Assembly (NCBI RefSeq): GCF_003590095.1
Contig: NC_039482.1
Span: forward strand, 17,253,657 to 17,317,656
DNA length: 64,000 nucleotides
Direction: 5' to 3'
Origin: Trichoplusia ni
Lineage: Eukaryota > Arthropoda > Insecta > Lepidoptera > Noctuidae
Shown: positions 23,177-35,100 of the stretch, one piece after another
How positions within the stretch are numbered: position 1 is the first letter of the stretch
Layout of the letters: every line of letters begins with the position of its first letter
Translations under genes and position numbers: made by a program
Notes under the pieces: model-generated
Databases searched by the model: none
What the model was told of the DNA's origin: nothing
Seen by the model: only the letters and a program-made list of their open reading frames with translations

Positions 23177-25552
23177 ATTCTATTTATGTAATTGTAATTT
23201 ATTAAATCTATGTAAGTTTGTTTGAGTTTACTTTTGTTTTTTATTTATTGATGCTTTTAAACATTTCCTCATAGGTATTTTTTTTAGTTCAAAAAAAATA
23301 AAAGAAAGATAAAAAAAACATACATGTGTAAGGTATTTGATAATAGTTTAATATTTATTAAATAAACATTTGGATTATGGTCCTACAACAAACAATCTGA
23401 ACTTACTTTCATATAAACTTAAAATTAATTCATCAATCTCTTATGTGACCTTTCACTGAATACTGGGCTAGAAAAGAATGCCTGCAGAGGTCACCTGCTC
23501 TACTTTATCGCATCACTCTCGGCCGCGTGGCGCGTGGTCCTGGTCAAAATGAACCGTCCACATTGGTATTATCCTATATTATAGTATTGGTATTGTCCAT
23601 ATGGTAGGGGTAAAAACAACTCTCTGTATTATCACCCGCCACCTTTCCCTGTTAGTGGACCCTATTTCGATCCTCGCTCTAATGCAACCATACACTTTTA
23701 TAAAGCCATGAAAAATAATAAATAAACATAATTAAGAAAAACAAACTATTTGCAAGTAACAACATAAACAATCAAAGTGTGTACCAAGTACTGGATTACT
23801 TGTCCAGTTGCTATCATAGGCAGCGGTCGTCTTTCACAAGAATAAATATGAAATTTTAAAGATATGATAACATAACGGATCCCTTATCATTGATTATATC
23901 GATTCTATTGCACCGAAAAGTCTATCTTCAAGTCTGTTGGATAAAGTTGAATAAGAAAATTAAACTTGATTTAAATTACGTTAAGATAATAATTAATTAA
24001 AATTGTTTCAATTCCTTCATTGGCTTAGTGTGGATTTAAATTAGGCTTAACGGTAAGACACATTCATTCACATGGATGTGAAAAGATATAAATACATATA
24101 ATGATTATGAAAGCCATCGTACTTGGCGGAGATTTAGATTTAATAATCATTAACATGAATAGAAACTGTATAGCATTGTATTTTTCCAGCAACAAAGCGT
24201 ACTGACTTCAAATTAAACCTACTGGCCCTAACTTGATAAATTTATGCGACCAAATGACAGCTATTTCTCGACAAAAAGCCAACAAAACGGTTTATCCAGT
24301 CCGAAGTTCCGAGGAAACAAACATAAAAAAATAAAATACATACGAACTGAAGACCCCCTCCTTTTTAAAATGTATGTATTTGACAGATCTTAATCACGTG
24401 ACTAACAAAAAGACTTTATTAAAAAAGCAGAAGCACCCTGAGTTACTGCTCATTATATTAGCTACCTGCCAATAAAAGATCCCTCAAAATCGGTCCCGCC
24501 ATTTTAGAGATTAGCTGGAACAAACAAACAGAATGACAAAAAATGATAAAAATATTTTTCTTTGGCAGTAAGTAAAAAACGTTTATTTGTATATTACAAA
24601 CAGACACGCTAATTTTATCTATTTGTATATATGTATAGATTTTACACAAACTTAGGCATGTTCTTAAGATAGCTATGAACAACGTTTTGCCACTGCGCAT
24701 GAGAATACAAAAACTATTTACGAGAGTTTAGTACGTAAGGGATTAAAATGTTACCAAGATTCTAATGCTAAGTTAAAAATGTTATTAACATTGTGAAATC
24801 GAAACAAAAATACTCCGGAAATACCGAACGTAAACGTTTCTTTAATAAAAGTGCAAGTCAGACTTGCGAATCCGAGGGTTCCGTACAAACAGACAATAAA
24901 AAACAATCTTTTTGTTCTCTAGCCTACTGTGTCCCACTGCTGGGCAAAGGCCTCCCCCAAATCCTTCCACGACACTCTATTCTGGGCTACATGGAACCAG
25001 CCCGCGCGGTAAGCGTTAAGCGTTAAGGTCGCCTCGCCACCGCTTCCTAGATCGCCCACGACGACGCCGTCCATCCGTTGGCTCCCATAGTGTAGTGACT
25101 TTGGCCCAACGATCGCTGTCCATGAGGCTAACATGACCCGCCCAATCCCATTTTAGCCTGCCAGCCTTTTTGCCGACTTCTATAAAAACAATCATGCAAC
25201 AAAAATTGGTCACCGACCAATGAGTGTTACAATGGTCTCTCTTTATTTTTCATGTTTTGCTTGAGAAAACAGCTGCAGAAATTTTAACTGACGACCTATC
25301 ACCGTTTATGATAAAAAGACTACTGACAAATGGATGGACAACGCCGGTATTAGTACAGTTACTAGTTGATGAGTGAAAAGACAATTAATCTTCGAAAAAT
25401 TTAAAATTTTCTTCAGCCTATTTGTACCGAACCCTCAACATCACAAGTCCCTCTCCCACTTGACAGTATTTCTTTGTAAAAACCCTGCTAATCTACTTAA
25501 CCCCTCCTGATTTATCAAACAGCAGTACGAACTAACAAACATTACTCACAAA
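23177..25552. other. Intergenic region between GH31 copies 1 and 2
   Basis: The 3' UTR of copy 1 starts here. A dispersed-repeat fragment with 'CGAATCCGAGGGTTCCGTAC' lies at about 24840-24895, next to a non-LTR retroelement remnant at 24915-25215 (separate entry). No other gene is supported. Confidence 0.5.
24915..25215 (-). mobile_element. 3' remnant of a non-LTR retrotransposon ORF2
   Basis: Minus-strand reading gives the tail of a reverse-transcriptase polyprotein: LKWDWAGHVSLMD, DRWAKVTTLWEPTDG, GRSRKRWRGDL, then in another frame AGWFHVAQNRVSWKDLGEAF and AQQWDTVG. This is the 'W-x-GH / R-W / GRP-RW / W-x-x-LGEA-QQW' ending common to RTE-type and related lepidopteran elements. The frame break coincides with a directly repeated heptamer (TAAGCGT twice at 25012-25025). 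Everything upstream of the tail is absent, so it is a dead 5'-truncated copy. Confidence 0.7.
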
Positions 25553-25678
25553 AAATAATCTCTTCGGTATTATCTGAGTCATTTAGAATAGAGATCAATA
25601 GATACTGTTGTGAGATGATAGACGCATCAAGATACTGGACCAGTTATCACGACAGTCGGTGCCTATTTGTGTAACACG
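25553..25678 (+). promoter_or_regulatory. Promoter/leader of GH31 copy 2, shared with copy 4
   Basis: Matches the region before copy 4 (39341-39476) over most of its length, including AATCTCTTCG, GATCAATAGATA/GATCAATCGATA and the shared 19-mer GATACTGGACCAGTTATCA. Several GATA-type cores (TATCTG, AGATGATAGA, AAGATAC, TTATCA) are present in both. No TATA box is visible. Conservation of non-coding sequence right up to the ATG suggests that these are promoter and 5' UTR. Confidence 0.55.
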
Positions 25679-28600
25679 ATGGCGGCTCTTCAGGCGTTTG
25701 GTAAGTTATATAAGCTATTTAAGAATATTACTTTCCTTTTTTATAAAAATGTTAGTCACAAATGAATTTAACCCTTGCGCCGGTTAATTTAAAAAAAACT
25801 TTCATAAACTCCCTTAAGCATTGCAAAAATGCTTGGTTTACGCGGAGATCGACCCTGGCGTCCGACTAGCTATCCGTAGAATTATCGTGCAAATGTTTTT
25901 CAGTTTTAGATCTCTCTAACAGCTCGATCTTTTGGGATCATGATAGATCATGAAGTCCAGTCCATGATCTAAGTCTATAATACTGGCATTATTAGATCTC
26001 TACGTATGGTCTTTTGGTATGTTTACAAATAGTGTAATTGACTTTCCAGTGGTAACAGCGCTGATCGCCGGAGCCTTTTCCGCGGCAGTATTGGACGAGG
26101 CTTCCATCCGCGCTGATGACGTCACTCTTACGTTGGAACCTCAACTCACTGGGGGATTCAACGTCGTATTGATTGAAGGTAAACTAGGGAGCAAGAAAAA
26201 GAAAGACAGAAAATACATTGATGTCAAAAACTATATTAGTTTAGTTGAAAAAAGAACGGACAACCTTCTTGTTTGAAATCGGATTATAACAAAAGCCATC
26301 AATTAGAAAATTATATCATCATCATCATCCACAACATTTGTCCTCCCACGGCTGGGCAAAGGCCTCCCCTTTCTCGTTATGTCTGCGGTCCTGTGTCAGC
26401 CTCATTCAAACTCGACCCGATACCTTTACTATTTTTCGTCGACACATCCTGTTCTTACATACTATCCTAACGTAAATCACAGACAGTAAGTATACGTTAT
26501 TGTTTAAACTCCGTATTTAATCAGTAGATCAGATCTTTCAAACAGTATCTCCAAGACAGATTCCACTTAAGATTTCAGTACTTCCAGACTCGTAGGTAAA
26601 GCACATAAATAAATCTAATCTACCAAGGATAATGGCGAGTTTATTCAAATTTACGCAAATTGGTCTGCAAGATGTGATACTGAATGGAATTAATTAGTGC
26701 CCTTATCAGTTTTAACAAATTGCAGTATTATCGCTGACAGCTTGTTAATATCCTAGGTGATGAACCTATGCGAGTAGAATAAGATGATTGATAAATTTGG
26801 CTTGTAGTCACAAGTTTGAATCCCACTTGAGGATTATAAATTTCCTTCACACTACTCAAAAATGAAAATTGATAAAGTGTACCGGTTTCCAGACGCTTAA
26901 GGTTCGTTACAGTAAGAACTCTAGGTGCATCTATTGATAAGATTAATCAATGAACATAGCCGTGTATGTAAATATATATTTTACAAATAAACAACAACCG
27001 TGACACTTTAGGATTAGTTCAGCAGTCACCGTGTTTATAACTGGTTTTACATTAATACCTTCCCGACGAATAGATAACATTTTTTTATTTGGATTTTGGG
27101 TCTACAGGACGACAGCTCTACGTCAAAACTGGTCATTTATCAAGTGCATCATTCAATATCTTCTCTTAACGTGTTTCAGAGAATGAACGCTCAACTCTAG
27201 GTCAAATAGGCAGGACTTTAGTAGGCCCCTACACAGTTGAAGAGATTGAAGGCGGAGTCTTTGTTCAGATCGGAAACGTCAACCTGACACTGAAAACAGT
27301 TTACGATTCTACTGCCAAGGCAAGAGGGATCAAATTTGACTGGCAGGCCAGCGCAGCCAACAGACTGGAAGACTGCATTGATTTTGGTAAGGGCTTTATT
27401 GCAAATTGACATTACAACATCATCCTTGGTTGTCATGCTGTCTGTGTTTTTGTGTAGTAAAGTGAAGTAAAGCTAACAGTTGTTCTGCTAAGCGCATACT
27501 AGCTGCAAGGTATAAGTTCAATCCAACAAAAGGAAGATAAAGGAACATGTAAAGTATATGGTTTTTTTTTCTAGGCTCCAAACACTGGTACGCAGGCCCG
27601 ATGCAAGTAGACCAGGTTTACCCGATAGAAACCGCCACCCAAGTGTACAAACCCAGCTACATCCAGGAGACTGACAATGGAGCCATCATGGAGAGATACT
27701 GGCTCAACTCCGCAGGAGAATACATCTTCGTGCATGACGAAGTACCCCTGTTTGTCGACTACAAGAACATCCTGAACAACCACATCTGCTTCGGAGCTCA
27801 ACTAGCTGAACCTTACTCATCTCAGAGACCACGTACAGTACTCACTTATGATGTCTGGTTCTTGGCAAATGCTAAGGTAGCTCACAAGCACGCCGTAGCT
27901 AACTATTTGGGTAAGCCATCAGGCACGCCTGACTTCCGCATGGTCCAGCACCCTATTTGGTCTACTTGGGCACAGTATTCAAGAGAAATTAACGACACGA
28001 AACTTTTGGACTTTGCCCAACAAATCAGGGATCACGGTTTTGAAGATTCTCAATTTGAAATCGACGACCAATGGGAGGTGTGCTACGGGTCTCTGACGGT
28101 GAACGAGGAGAAATTCCCGGACTTCAACAAGACAATCCAAGACATCAAAGCTCTGGGCTACAGGGTCACTATCTGGGCGCATCCATTCATCAACAAGAAC
28201 TGCGAGCCTTGGTACTCTGAGGCTTTGGGTAACAAGTGAGTAACAAGCTTATTCTACTTAAGTAATAATTTTGTGAAAAACAATTGCAATTAGATAACGA
28301 TCCTTTATAAATATTCAAACATCATAAATTTTAATTGTAATCAACTTCTCTTCGTTTCAGTTTCTTCGTTGTAGACGAAGCTGGCAACCCGGACACTTCC
28401 TGGTGGAACAACAACGGGTCTATCCCGGGATACATCGACTTCACCAACCCGGAGGCGGCTGAGTGGTACTACCAGAGGCTGAAGGCTGTGCTCGACACCT
28501 ACGATATCGATAGCGTAAAGTTTGACGCTGGAGAAGCAAGCTTTGCACCTGAGGTGAGAAAGACTGATGACGTTATTTGACTGAAGTCCAATCGGAGCAC

Positions 28601-30580
28601 GAATTTTCAAAACCCAAAATCAAAATTCTTTAAGTTGAAATAGTTTCTGGTAGATATAACGATGTTTGTTATGATCTAGATCGGTGTGCAGAGCGGCAAC
28701 ATTGAACTGCAACCTCATCTCCTTGTTCAAGAATACGCCAAGGTGTGCGCACGATTTGGTGACATGGTTGAAGTCCGAGCTGGATTCAGGTAATTATTTT
28801 AAACGATATTTTAAAACCATGACGGGTCACCGAAGATCCAACTTCTTACCTACTTTCTTTGTTTACGTTCATTGTAACTGTTAAGAGTTCGTTTCCGTCA
28901 AACCATAAATACATGTTTGCCTTGGTGTTAAGAATGAGGAATAGATTAACCAACAACTGTCTTCAAACTAGGACTCAAGACCTCCCCATTTACGTTCGCA
29001 TGGTGGACCGCGATTCCATCTGGGGTCTAAACAACGGCCTGGCCACCATCATCACGACGACCTTCCAGATGAACCTGAACGGGTACCCCTTCGTCCTGCC
29101 TGACATGATCGGAGGGAACGGGTATAACCTGGACCACGCACAAGCTGACCTGCCAACTAAGGAGCTGTTCATCAGATGGGTCCAAGCTAACACTTTCTTA
29201 CCAGTGATGCAGTATTCGTTTGCTCCATGGAATTTTGATAATGAGGTGAGTAAACTAACAGTATGTATTTTAGCAACCTAAGATATTGATAGAGCGTAAC
29301 CAATTTCATTTTGATGGCTCCGAATAACACTGTCATAATACCAAGGCAAGTACTCTTTTACATAAAATCTGTAAGAAACGTGTAACTAATTATGTTGTTA
29401 CGTGACACAACAATTAAAGGACAAAATTCTAGAATGCAAAGGGACAGAATGGAAGTATTTTGTCAATTAATTAATTTACATAAATGGATCACAATGGGAC
29501 AGTTTTTGCTTTGGTTTGTTGTGTTGTAATATAATTGCTCTAGTCACTGTCAATCAAGAAATTATCTACACGATATGAACTTGTGTGACGTGGATGTTTT
29601 TGATCCTCTTATTATTGTACAAAATTGAAACGAAAAATGTGTTGTAGGTGGCAAAGGATCAATATGTTGTCCATAAAAACCATTACTCAGTTACAGCTAC
29701 TGCACTGACAGGAAAATTCTCTAGGGTGTGGCTAACACATAATTTAAGTCAAATAGTTTACACATTAATCTGTACTTTTCCAGACTGTACAAATCAGCAA
29801 GAAGTACACCGAGCTGCACGCGCAGTACGCGGAGCTGATCTTCTCGGCCATGGAGGCGGCCGTCAGCGACGGCACGCCCGTCAACACGCCGCTCTGGTGG
29901 AGCGACCCTAACGACCAAGAGGCACTCCTTATTTGGGACGGTCAGTAGTCTGCAGAAAATCGCAAAATTCTCGGTATCGTTTTCAGTCTCAAAAACGTTT
30001 GACAGTTTTAAGGATATGTGGTTACAAAAATGTAAACACTTTCACTGATGTCTTTACAAGGTTTTCCCAAAGGCAGTGTGTTAGGACCTTAGCTAGAATA
30101 TTACGATCCAAATTTCGAAGTAATGTTGGACAAGTGCAACACAGATTATAGCCCATCAGTAACTCTTTTACAGCAGGGAACCCACCCAACACATGCTTCG
30201 TTAGTCCTAGGAATATGATTTAAGGGACCTGTAACAAAATTGATCTCATAGGACAAGTAGGAAAAAAGAATCACCCAAAAAGCTTTTGGTTTCATGTTAC
30301 AGAGTACCTCCTAGCCGAAACTATCCTAGTAGCCCCAGTGTTGACCGAGGGCGCTACCTCCCGAGACATCTACCTGCCCGCCGGTACCTGGTACGAGGAG
30401 GGCGACCGCGCGAGGGCTGTCGAAGGCCCCATCTGGATCAAGAACCACCCCGCACCGCTAGACGTGCTCCCATACTTCGTCAGAGACAAACAGAATGTTC
30501 CCGACGCCGGTACTACTCTCTACACGTCTGCTGCCCTAGTACTTTTAGGCTTGGTCGCGAACATTATTAATTTAATGTAA
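25679..30580 (+). CDS. GH31 glycosidase, MYORG-like, array copy 2 (probably GPI-anchored)
   Basis: Nine exons with the same phases as copy 1: 25679-25700, 26050-26178, 27180-27386, 27575-28235, 28361-28553, 28680-28789, 28972-29245, 29784-29940, 30303-30580; 2031 nt, 676 aa. The signal peptide runs MAALQAF then VVTALIAGAFSAA across exons 1-2. The nucleophile loop is VKFDAGEASFAPE (Asp395) and the acid/base loop FVLPDMIGGNGY (Asp485). After the latter there is a six-residue insertion (LDHAQADLP region) that copies 1 and 3 lack. The C terminus extends about 30 residues beyond copy 1: NVPDAGTTLYTSAALVLLGL then VANIINLM, a small-residue region followed by a hydrophobic end, as in GPI-anchor signals. 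A simple membrane anchor is the alternative. AATAAA lies at 30700-30705. Intron 2 holds a retroelement-tail repeat. Confidence 0.9.
26308..26450 (+). repeat. Retroelement 3'-tail repeat in copy 2 intron 2
   Basis: (ATC)n followed by 'GGCTGGGCAAAGGCCTCCCC' and 'GTCAGCCTCATTCAAACTCGA'. A homologous but diverged copy is at 42904-43060 in intron 7 of array copy 4, so the two insertions are independent (different introns). Confidence 0.6.
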
Positions 30581-30829
30581 ATAACGCTGTAAATGATAAT
30601 TTGTTAGAAAAGTATAAGATTTTACTATGTATATTTTATTGTTTAATCTGGTCGTTTTCCTTTCAAGTTATGTTTTCTTGGTTAATTTTAAGTATTAGCA
30701 ATAAATAAATGTTGTTGAATTCTTTACTTTGCTTCTCTATTGTTTACCTTCTTACACCGATTGACCTATTCGAAGTTAGAGCACACACAGCAACTATCAA
30801 GTTTCCTTTAATATTACGAGTCGACTGTT

Positions 30830-31030
30830 AACATAGCCGAGTGGTCTAAGCCAATTACCATTTTTTTCCGAGGAGTCGCGTGTTCGTGCCCCGGTATCCC
30901 GCATAGGAAAAGCATTGCAACAGTGTTAAATACAAATGCTAACTCAAGTCCAGATATCTTTGTGCGTATGATGGAATGTTTGAAAAATATCTTGCGACCT
31001 ACGAATGTGGTGAAGTCTTGTTAAAAAAAT
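30830..31030 (+). repeat. tRNA-derived SINE copy
   Basis: 'CATAGCCGAGTGGTCTAAGCC' start, a degenerate box B (GTGTTCGTGCCCCGG), then 'AACTCAAGTCCAGATATCTT' and 'CTTGCGACCTACGAATGTGG'. It is more diverged than the other copies. Confidence 0.6.
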
Positions 31031-31059
31031 ATACACTCTCCTCAAATTCTAGACAATAT

Positions 31060-31310
31060 ACGATCCACTGTTGGTGACAAACCTCTTCTCGTATAGCAAA
31101 GGGTGAAGCACTGATCACCACCTAGCTCACTGCATGTTGGCGATTCTAGATACCAATTTTCGAAATCCACGTTTCCTCATGATGGTTTACCTTCACCGTT
31201 GGTCAACGGTATCTTAGAATAAATATGAACTCTTTATCTTTAAGCCGCATTGACATTTTTCCTGCGTTGGGATGGAACCTGCACATAGAACCGCAAGACA
31301 CAAGTGCACT
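31060..31310 (+). repeat. Dispersed lepidopteran repeat
   Basis: Has 'GTGAAGCACTGATCACCACC', 'TTTCCTCATGATGGTTTACC' and 'TTCACCGTTGGTCAACGG', followed by 'GGGATGGAACCTGCACATAG'. This order of phrases is typical of a widespread lepidopteran non-LTR-derived repeat. It carries no coding capacity. Confidence 0.5.
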
Positions 31311-32122
31311 CTCTTAAAGTATAACGATTCCAGAAACAATTGGAAGAACAAACCAATTACAATTAGATACTTGTACGGTCTTATATCAGTCTGACGTTAC
31401 GTTTTTGCTCGTTAAACGTTTACAATGTGTCAAGCAAAAACGGCTTCCGTCGAGAATGTCGAGATCAATCTATTCGCATCTTATGATAATTTTACAGCGT
31501 TAAGCTGTTAAGTTTTGCATGCTATATACAGTTCAGCATCTGTAGCACTTACCTAGTTGTATTTGTGACTTAGATATATTTAGGGGGGTAAAGATGATAA
31601 CAACGATACAGAGATGATTAAAGAATATCTAAATTGTTAATTGGATTTCGTTATTTTAGAGAGCTTAACAATGTATGAGAATGCCAAAAGCGTATGATCC
31701 GTTGCACGGCGGTTCAGGTTGTCAGTAAATGTCAGACAGTTACTGCTTTCCTCCCGAGGAAGTGGAAGCCCATGAAGATTTCCCCCACCAAAATCAAATG
31801 AAATTAAAATATCACTGTTAAATTATATAGATAAATTGACTTGAGTGCTTATAAGTACGTACATTAAAAATGAAAGTGTCGCTAGCTGTCTTAATAGCAA
31901 AAAAAAAATAACACCTCAAGAAAATGTAGTAAGTAGGTACTTAAACAATTTTATAACGGATCCGAGAATGGATCAACAATTCCCTATCAGCCATCAGAAA
32001 ACTAACATGCAAATATAATGTAAATGTGCGCAAATTACGCGGATTCTTATTGTCTAATGTTAATGGCGAAGACAATGCTTTGCAATGTACTGAAGTGTGA
32101 TAATGTGATGTTTAATAGACGT

Positions 32123-32167
32123 ATGGGCTGTGGCAGAGGACCAGTCGTCCTGTGCCTGTTGCTGTGA
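32123..32167 (+). promoter_or_regulatory. Upstream ORF overlapping the copy 3 start codon
   Basis: ATG at 32123 opens a 14-codon frame (MGCGRGPVVLCLLL) that ends in TGA at 32165-32167. The A of that TGA is the A of the main ATG (TGATG). If transcription begins upstream of 32123, initiation at the main ATG would need leaky scanning or re-initiation. The transcription start is unknown. Confidence 0.4.
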
Positions 32168-35100
32168 TGAGCGCCTGCGTGTATCGTGAGTACTTTTTAA
32201 TTTGATTTATGTTTGGTAGTTGAGTTATTTTTCTTTAATATTTTCGGTATATCGGAATTTAAATGGAAATTTGCATATATAAACAAATTCCCCAAGTTTT
32301 TAGTCAGCTATTGAATTTATTTTTGATGTAGTATTATGGTTGTAGTGTCTGTAATTATCGAAAAAAAAATATTTATCCCATCTTACAGTTTACCTACATA
32401 AGTTATGTCACAACTGACGTTCAGAGAAGGAACATCATTTTTAAATTAGACACGAAATGCTCCTAGCAATTGGTTTCAAATTGGCGAGATATTATAGTGT
32501 TAGGTCACACACTCATACACTGGAATATAATTCCAGACAAACAGATGTCCCCTGCGCAAATGGCCCGCTTGCCGATAGATGTTGCTATAGCTAAGTAGTT
32601 AAATTAAAGAGATTTGACTATAAATTCTGGCTAATTTTTAATTTGCATTTGACAAAAAATTACTGTTTACTTAGTCAGTCAAACAGATGTCCAAAGAATG
32701 GATACATATTTTTTCTTTTATCTCGTAAACAGACGCTAAGGGCCGCAGTGAAATAAAATCTCATGTCACGTCACTTCTTTTTACTTGCAAGGTAGATATA
32801 AAGACTTCTTTTAATTTACACAATGTTTACACATTATGCATTTCAAACTGACATGTGACAGCCATCAAAATATGTCAAAAGTTTACCAGGACAGTAGGTA
32901 GAGCACGTACATGGGAAATTGAATTTGATACGTTTTTTTCGTCAGCTCCGCGATTTTTCCATATTTTCTTAGTTTACGCCTGTTGTGTATTGGTACAAAT
33001 ATTACAAGATTAAGACCAGCCAAATCAGTCCAGCCGTTCTCAATTTTTTGGCAATTAACTACTATACTACTATAGATAACTAGTTCGATAGTAATCGACA
33101 AAATAAAAACTTACATTTTAATGAATTTGGTACACAGGTGTAAAAGTAGGAACAAAAATACAGAATTCGTTCGGATTTCACCAAGATCCAAAGAGATACT
33201 GAGTGCAAGACAATTTTAATGAAATAACTTTTAATTTTTAGGATTCAGTGCCCCTAGTGTAAGAACGGAAGAATCCGCTGTCAGTTTCTCTGTTACCACG
33301 CTGCATCTCATGAACCGTGTCAGTTGAAACTTTCTCTGGTTTTATTTGCACTATAAAATCGAATAATAAAATCAAAATAGAGGGTAAACAATGATTGGTT
33401 CATTCATAAATTGAAATGGTGCAAATTTGATTTCTTTAGTCGTGAGCCTGACTGAGCCTGACGTGAGCAAATACCCATTTATTTTACTTTAATTAAAAAA
33501 GTTTGGTGACAAAGATATTTTACAATCTGATTCTGATTCTTAAAGATTCTTGCCTCATGATCATTTACGAGATATAGATAATGACAAAGCACGGCTATTA
33601 CAATCGGAGCACATAATTATATTGTCGTATCAATTATAAGTTCAATGATTATGGTGACAATGGAACAAAAACTGTCGTAAGATCGTCTCACGGTAGATCA
33701 GTTCAGCGTCATAAACTATGGTCGTTATTAAAAATACTGGTTTTTATAATGATGATTACTTTATTTTTGCGTACGATGATTAGTACGTATTTTCATTTTT
33801 GCAAGGATGGTAAGAGATATGGAAGTGGAGACCAATTACGTCACTTAAGTGACGTCACATGAAATTTAAACCGTATCATCTTCAAAAAGAAATTAAAATA
33901 CATAGCCGTTTTTGGAAATTTATCTGATGGACCAATTAGTTACGTAAATTGCGGTTGCAACGATATTAACTACTGTTTGTAGTAGCAGAGTTCTAACCAA
34001 ATGAGAGCCACTTTTGAATGTAAGAAGTTCAATACACCGGTTGGTGAAAGCAACCGATTCAGGTTTAAATCCAGTAAAATTCAAGTTTTTTCAATTTTTA
34101 AACCAATGTCGCCTATAACCTAATATCACACAATAAAACTACTTCGTAAGGATCGTGTTTTAACTTCCTTTTTATTTGTAGTATTGGTGGTGCTGGCTGC
34201 GTGCGCGCATGCCGTCAACATCTGCATTCTGGATGCGCCCGACGTGAATGCGGAGCTGCAGCCCAACCCCTTAGGGGGGATGAACATTGTGTTGGAGAGA
34301 AGTGAGTAAAACAAGGAGATATAATATTAAAACTAGGCTTATTAGGGTGTTTTATTTTTCAATTTCGAGTTCGACCAAGAGTTGGGAAGTTTTAAAAACT
34401 AATCAATATCTTTTTTACATACAATCTATGCAATGTCTTTGGCGAGAATGTAATCACAGGGTTGAGCGTTGAATCGACAAACATACAATATCTGTGATGC
34501 TTGTCGAAAAATTTATAACTCCTCTTGTAGCTGAACGTATAACTCCTGGACTCTTAAGAGCTTTTTCTTATGAAAAACAAAATAAATAATTAAAGGAATA
34601 TGGGAAGAATTGTAAATATTGTTAGTTGTTCCCATTTTAACTATCAATTAGATTAACATTACACTTAAATCAAAATATTAATTCAAACCATATTTCCACA
34701 GGGGGTCTATCAGAGGTGATAGCAGTAGTCGGTCGTCAAGCAGGTGCTATAAAGGACGTGGTGCAGGATGGGGACGTGGTCATCCAGTTCGCGAACGACA
34801 CCACCGTGAGGATCAGCAACGAGGAGATCGCGGGAGAGAGGAGGGGGTACCTGCTGACCTTCACCTGGGAGGCTCCTAAGACGGTTAAGTTGGAAGACTG
34901 CGTTAATTTGGGTAAGATGAATTGAAAAGTGGATAACCTTTGATGATGTATTGCCAAATGAGTCGGTCTTTAAGTTGAAAGTAACAGTGTATTGAAACGA
35001 CTTTGTAAAGAAAATAATAGATAGCCATTAGAATGAGATATCTCATGACATTTATCTGGTTAAGTTTTCTGACACAAGTAGACATACTTAAGAATTCTTA

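Larger units (their letters stand above)
30581..32166. other. Intergenic region between GH31 copies 2 and 3
   Basis: The copy 2 3' UTR comes first, then a SINE (30830-31030) and a dispersed repeat (31060-31310). The last 60 bases carry a short upstream reading frame before copy 3. No other gene is seen. Confidence 0.5.

Noticed and set aside
29648..29783. Earlier acceptor for exon 8 of GH31 copy 2
   Set aside because: The acceptor at 29783 gives a 157-nt exon as in the three other copies; the upstream stretch has no counterpart in them.
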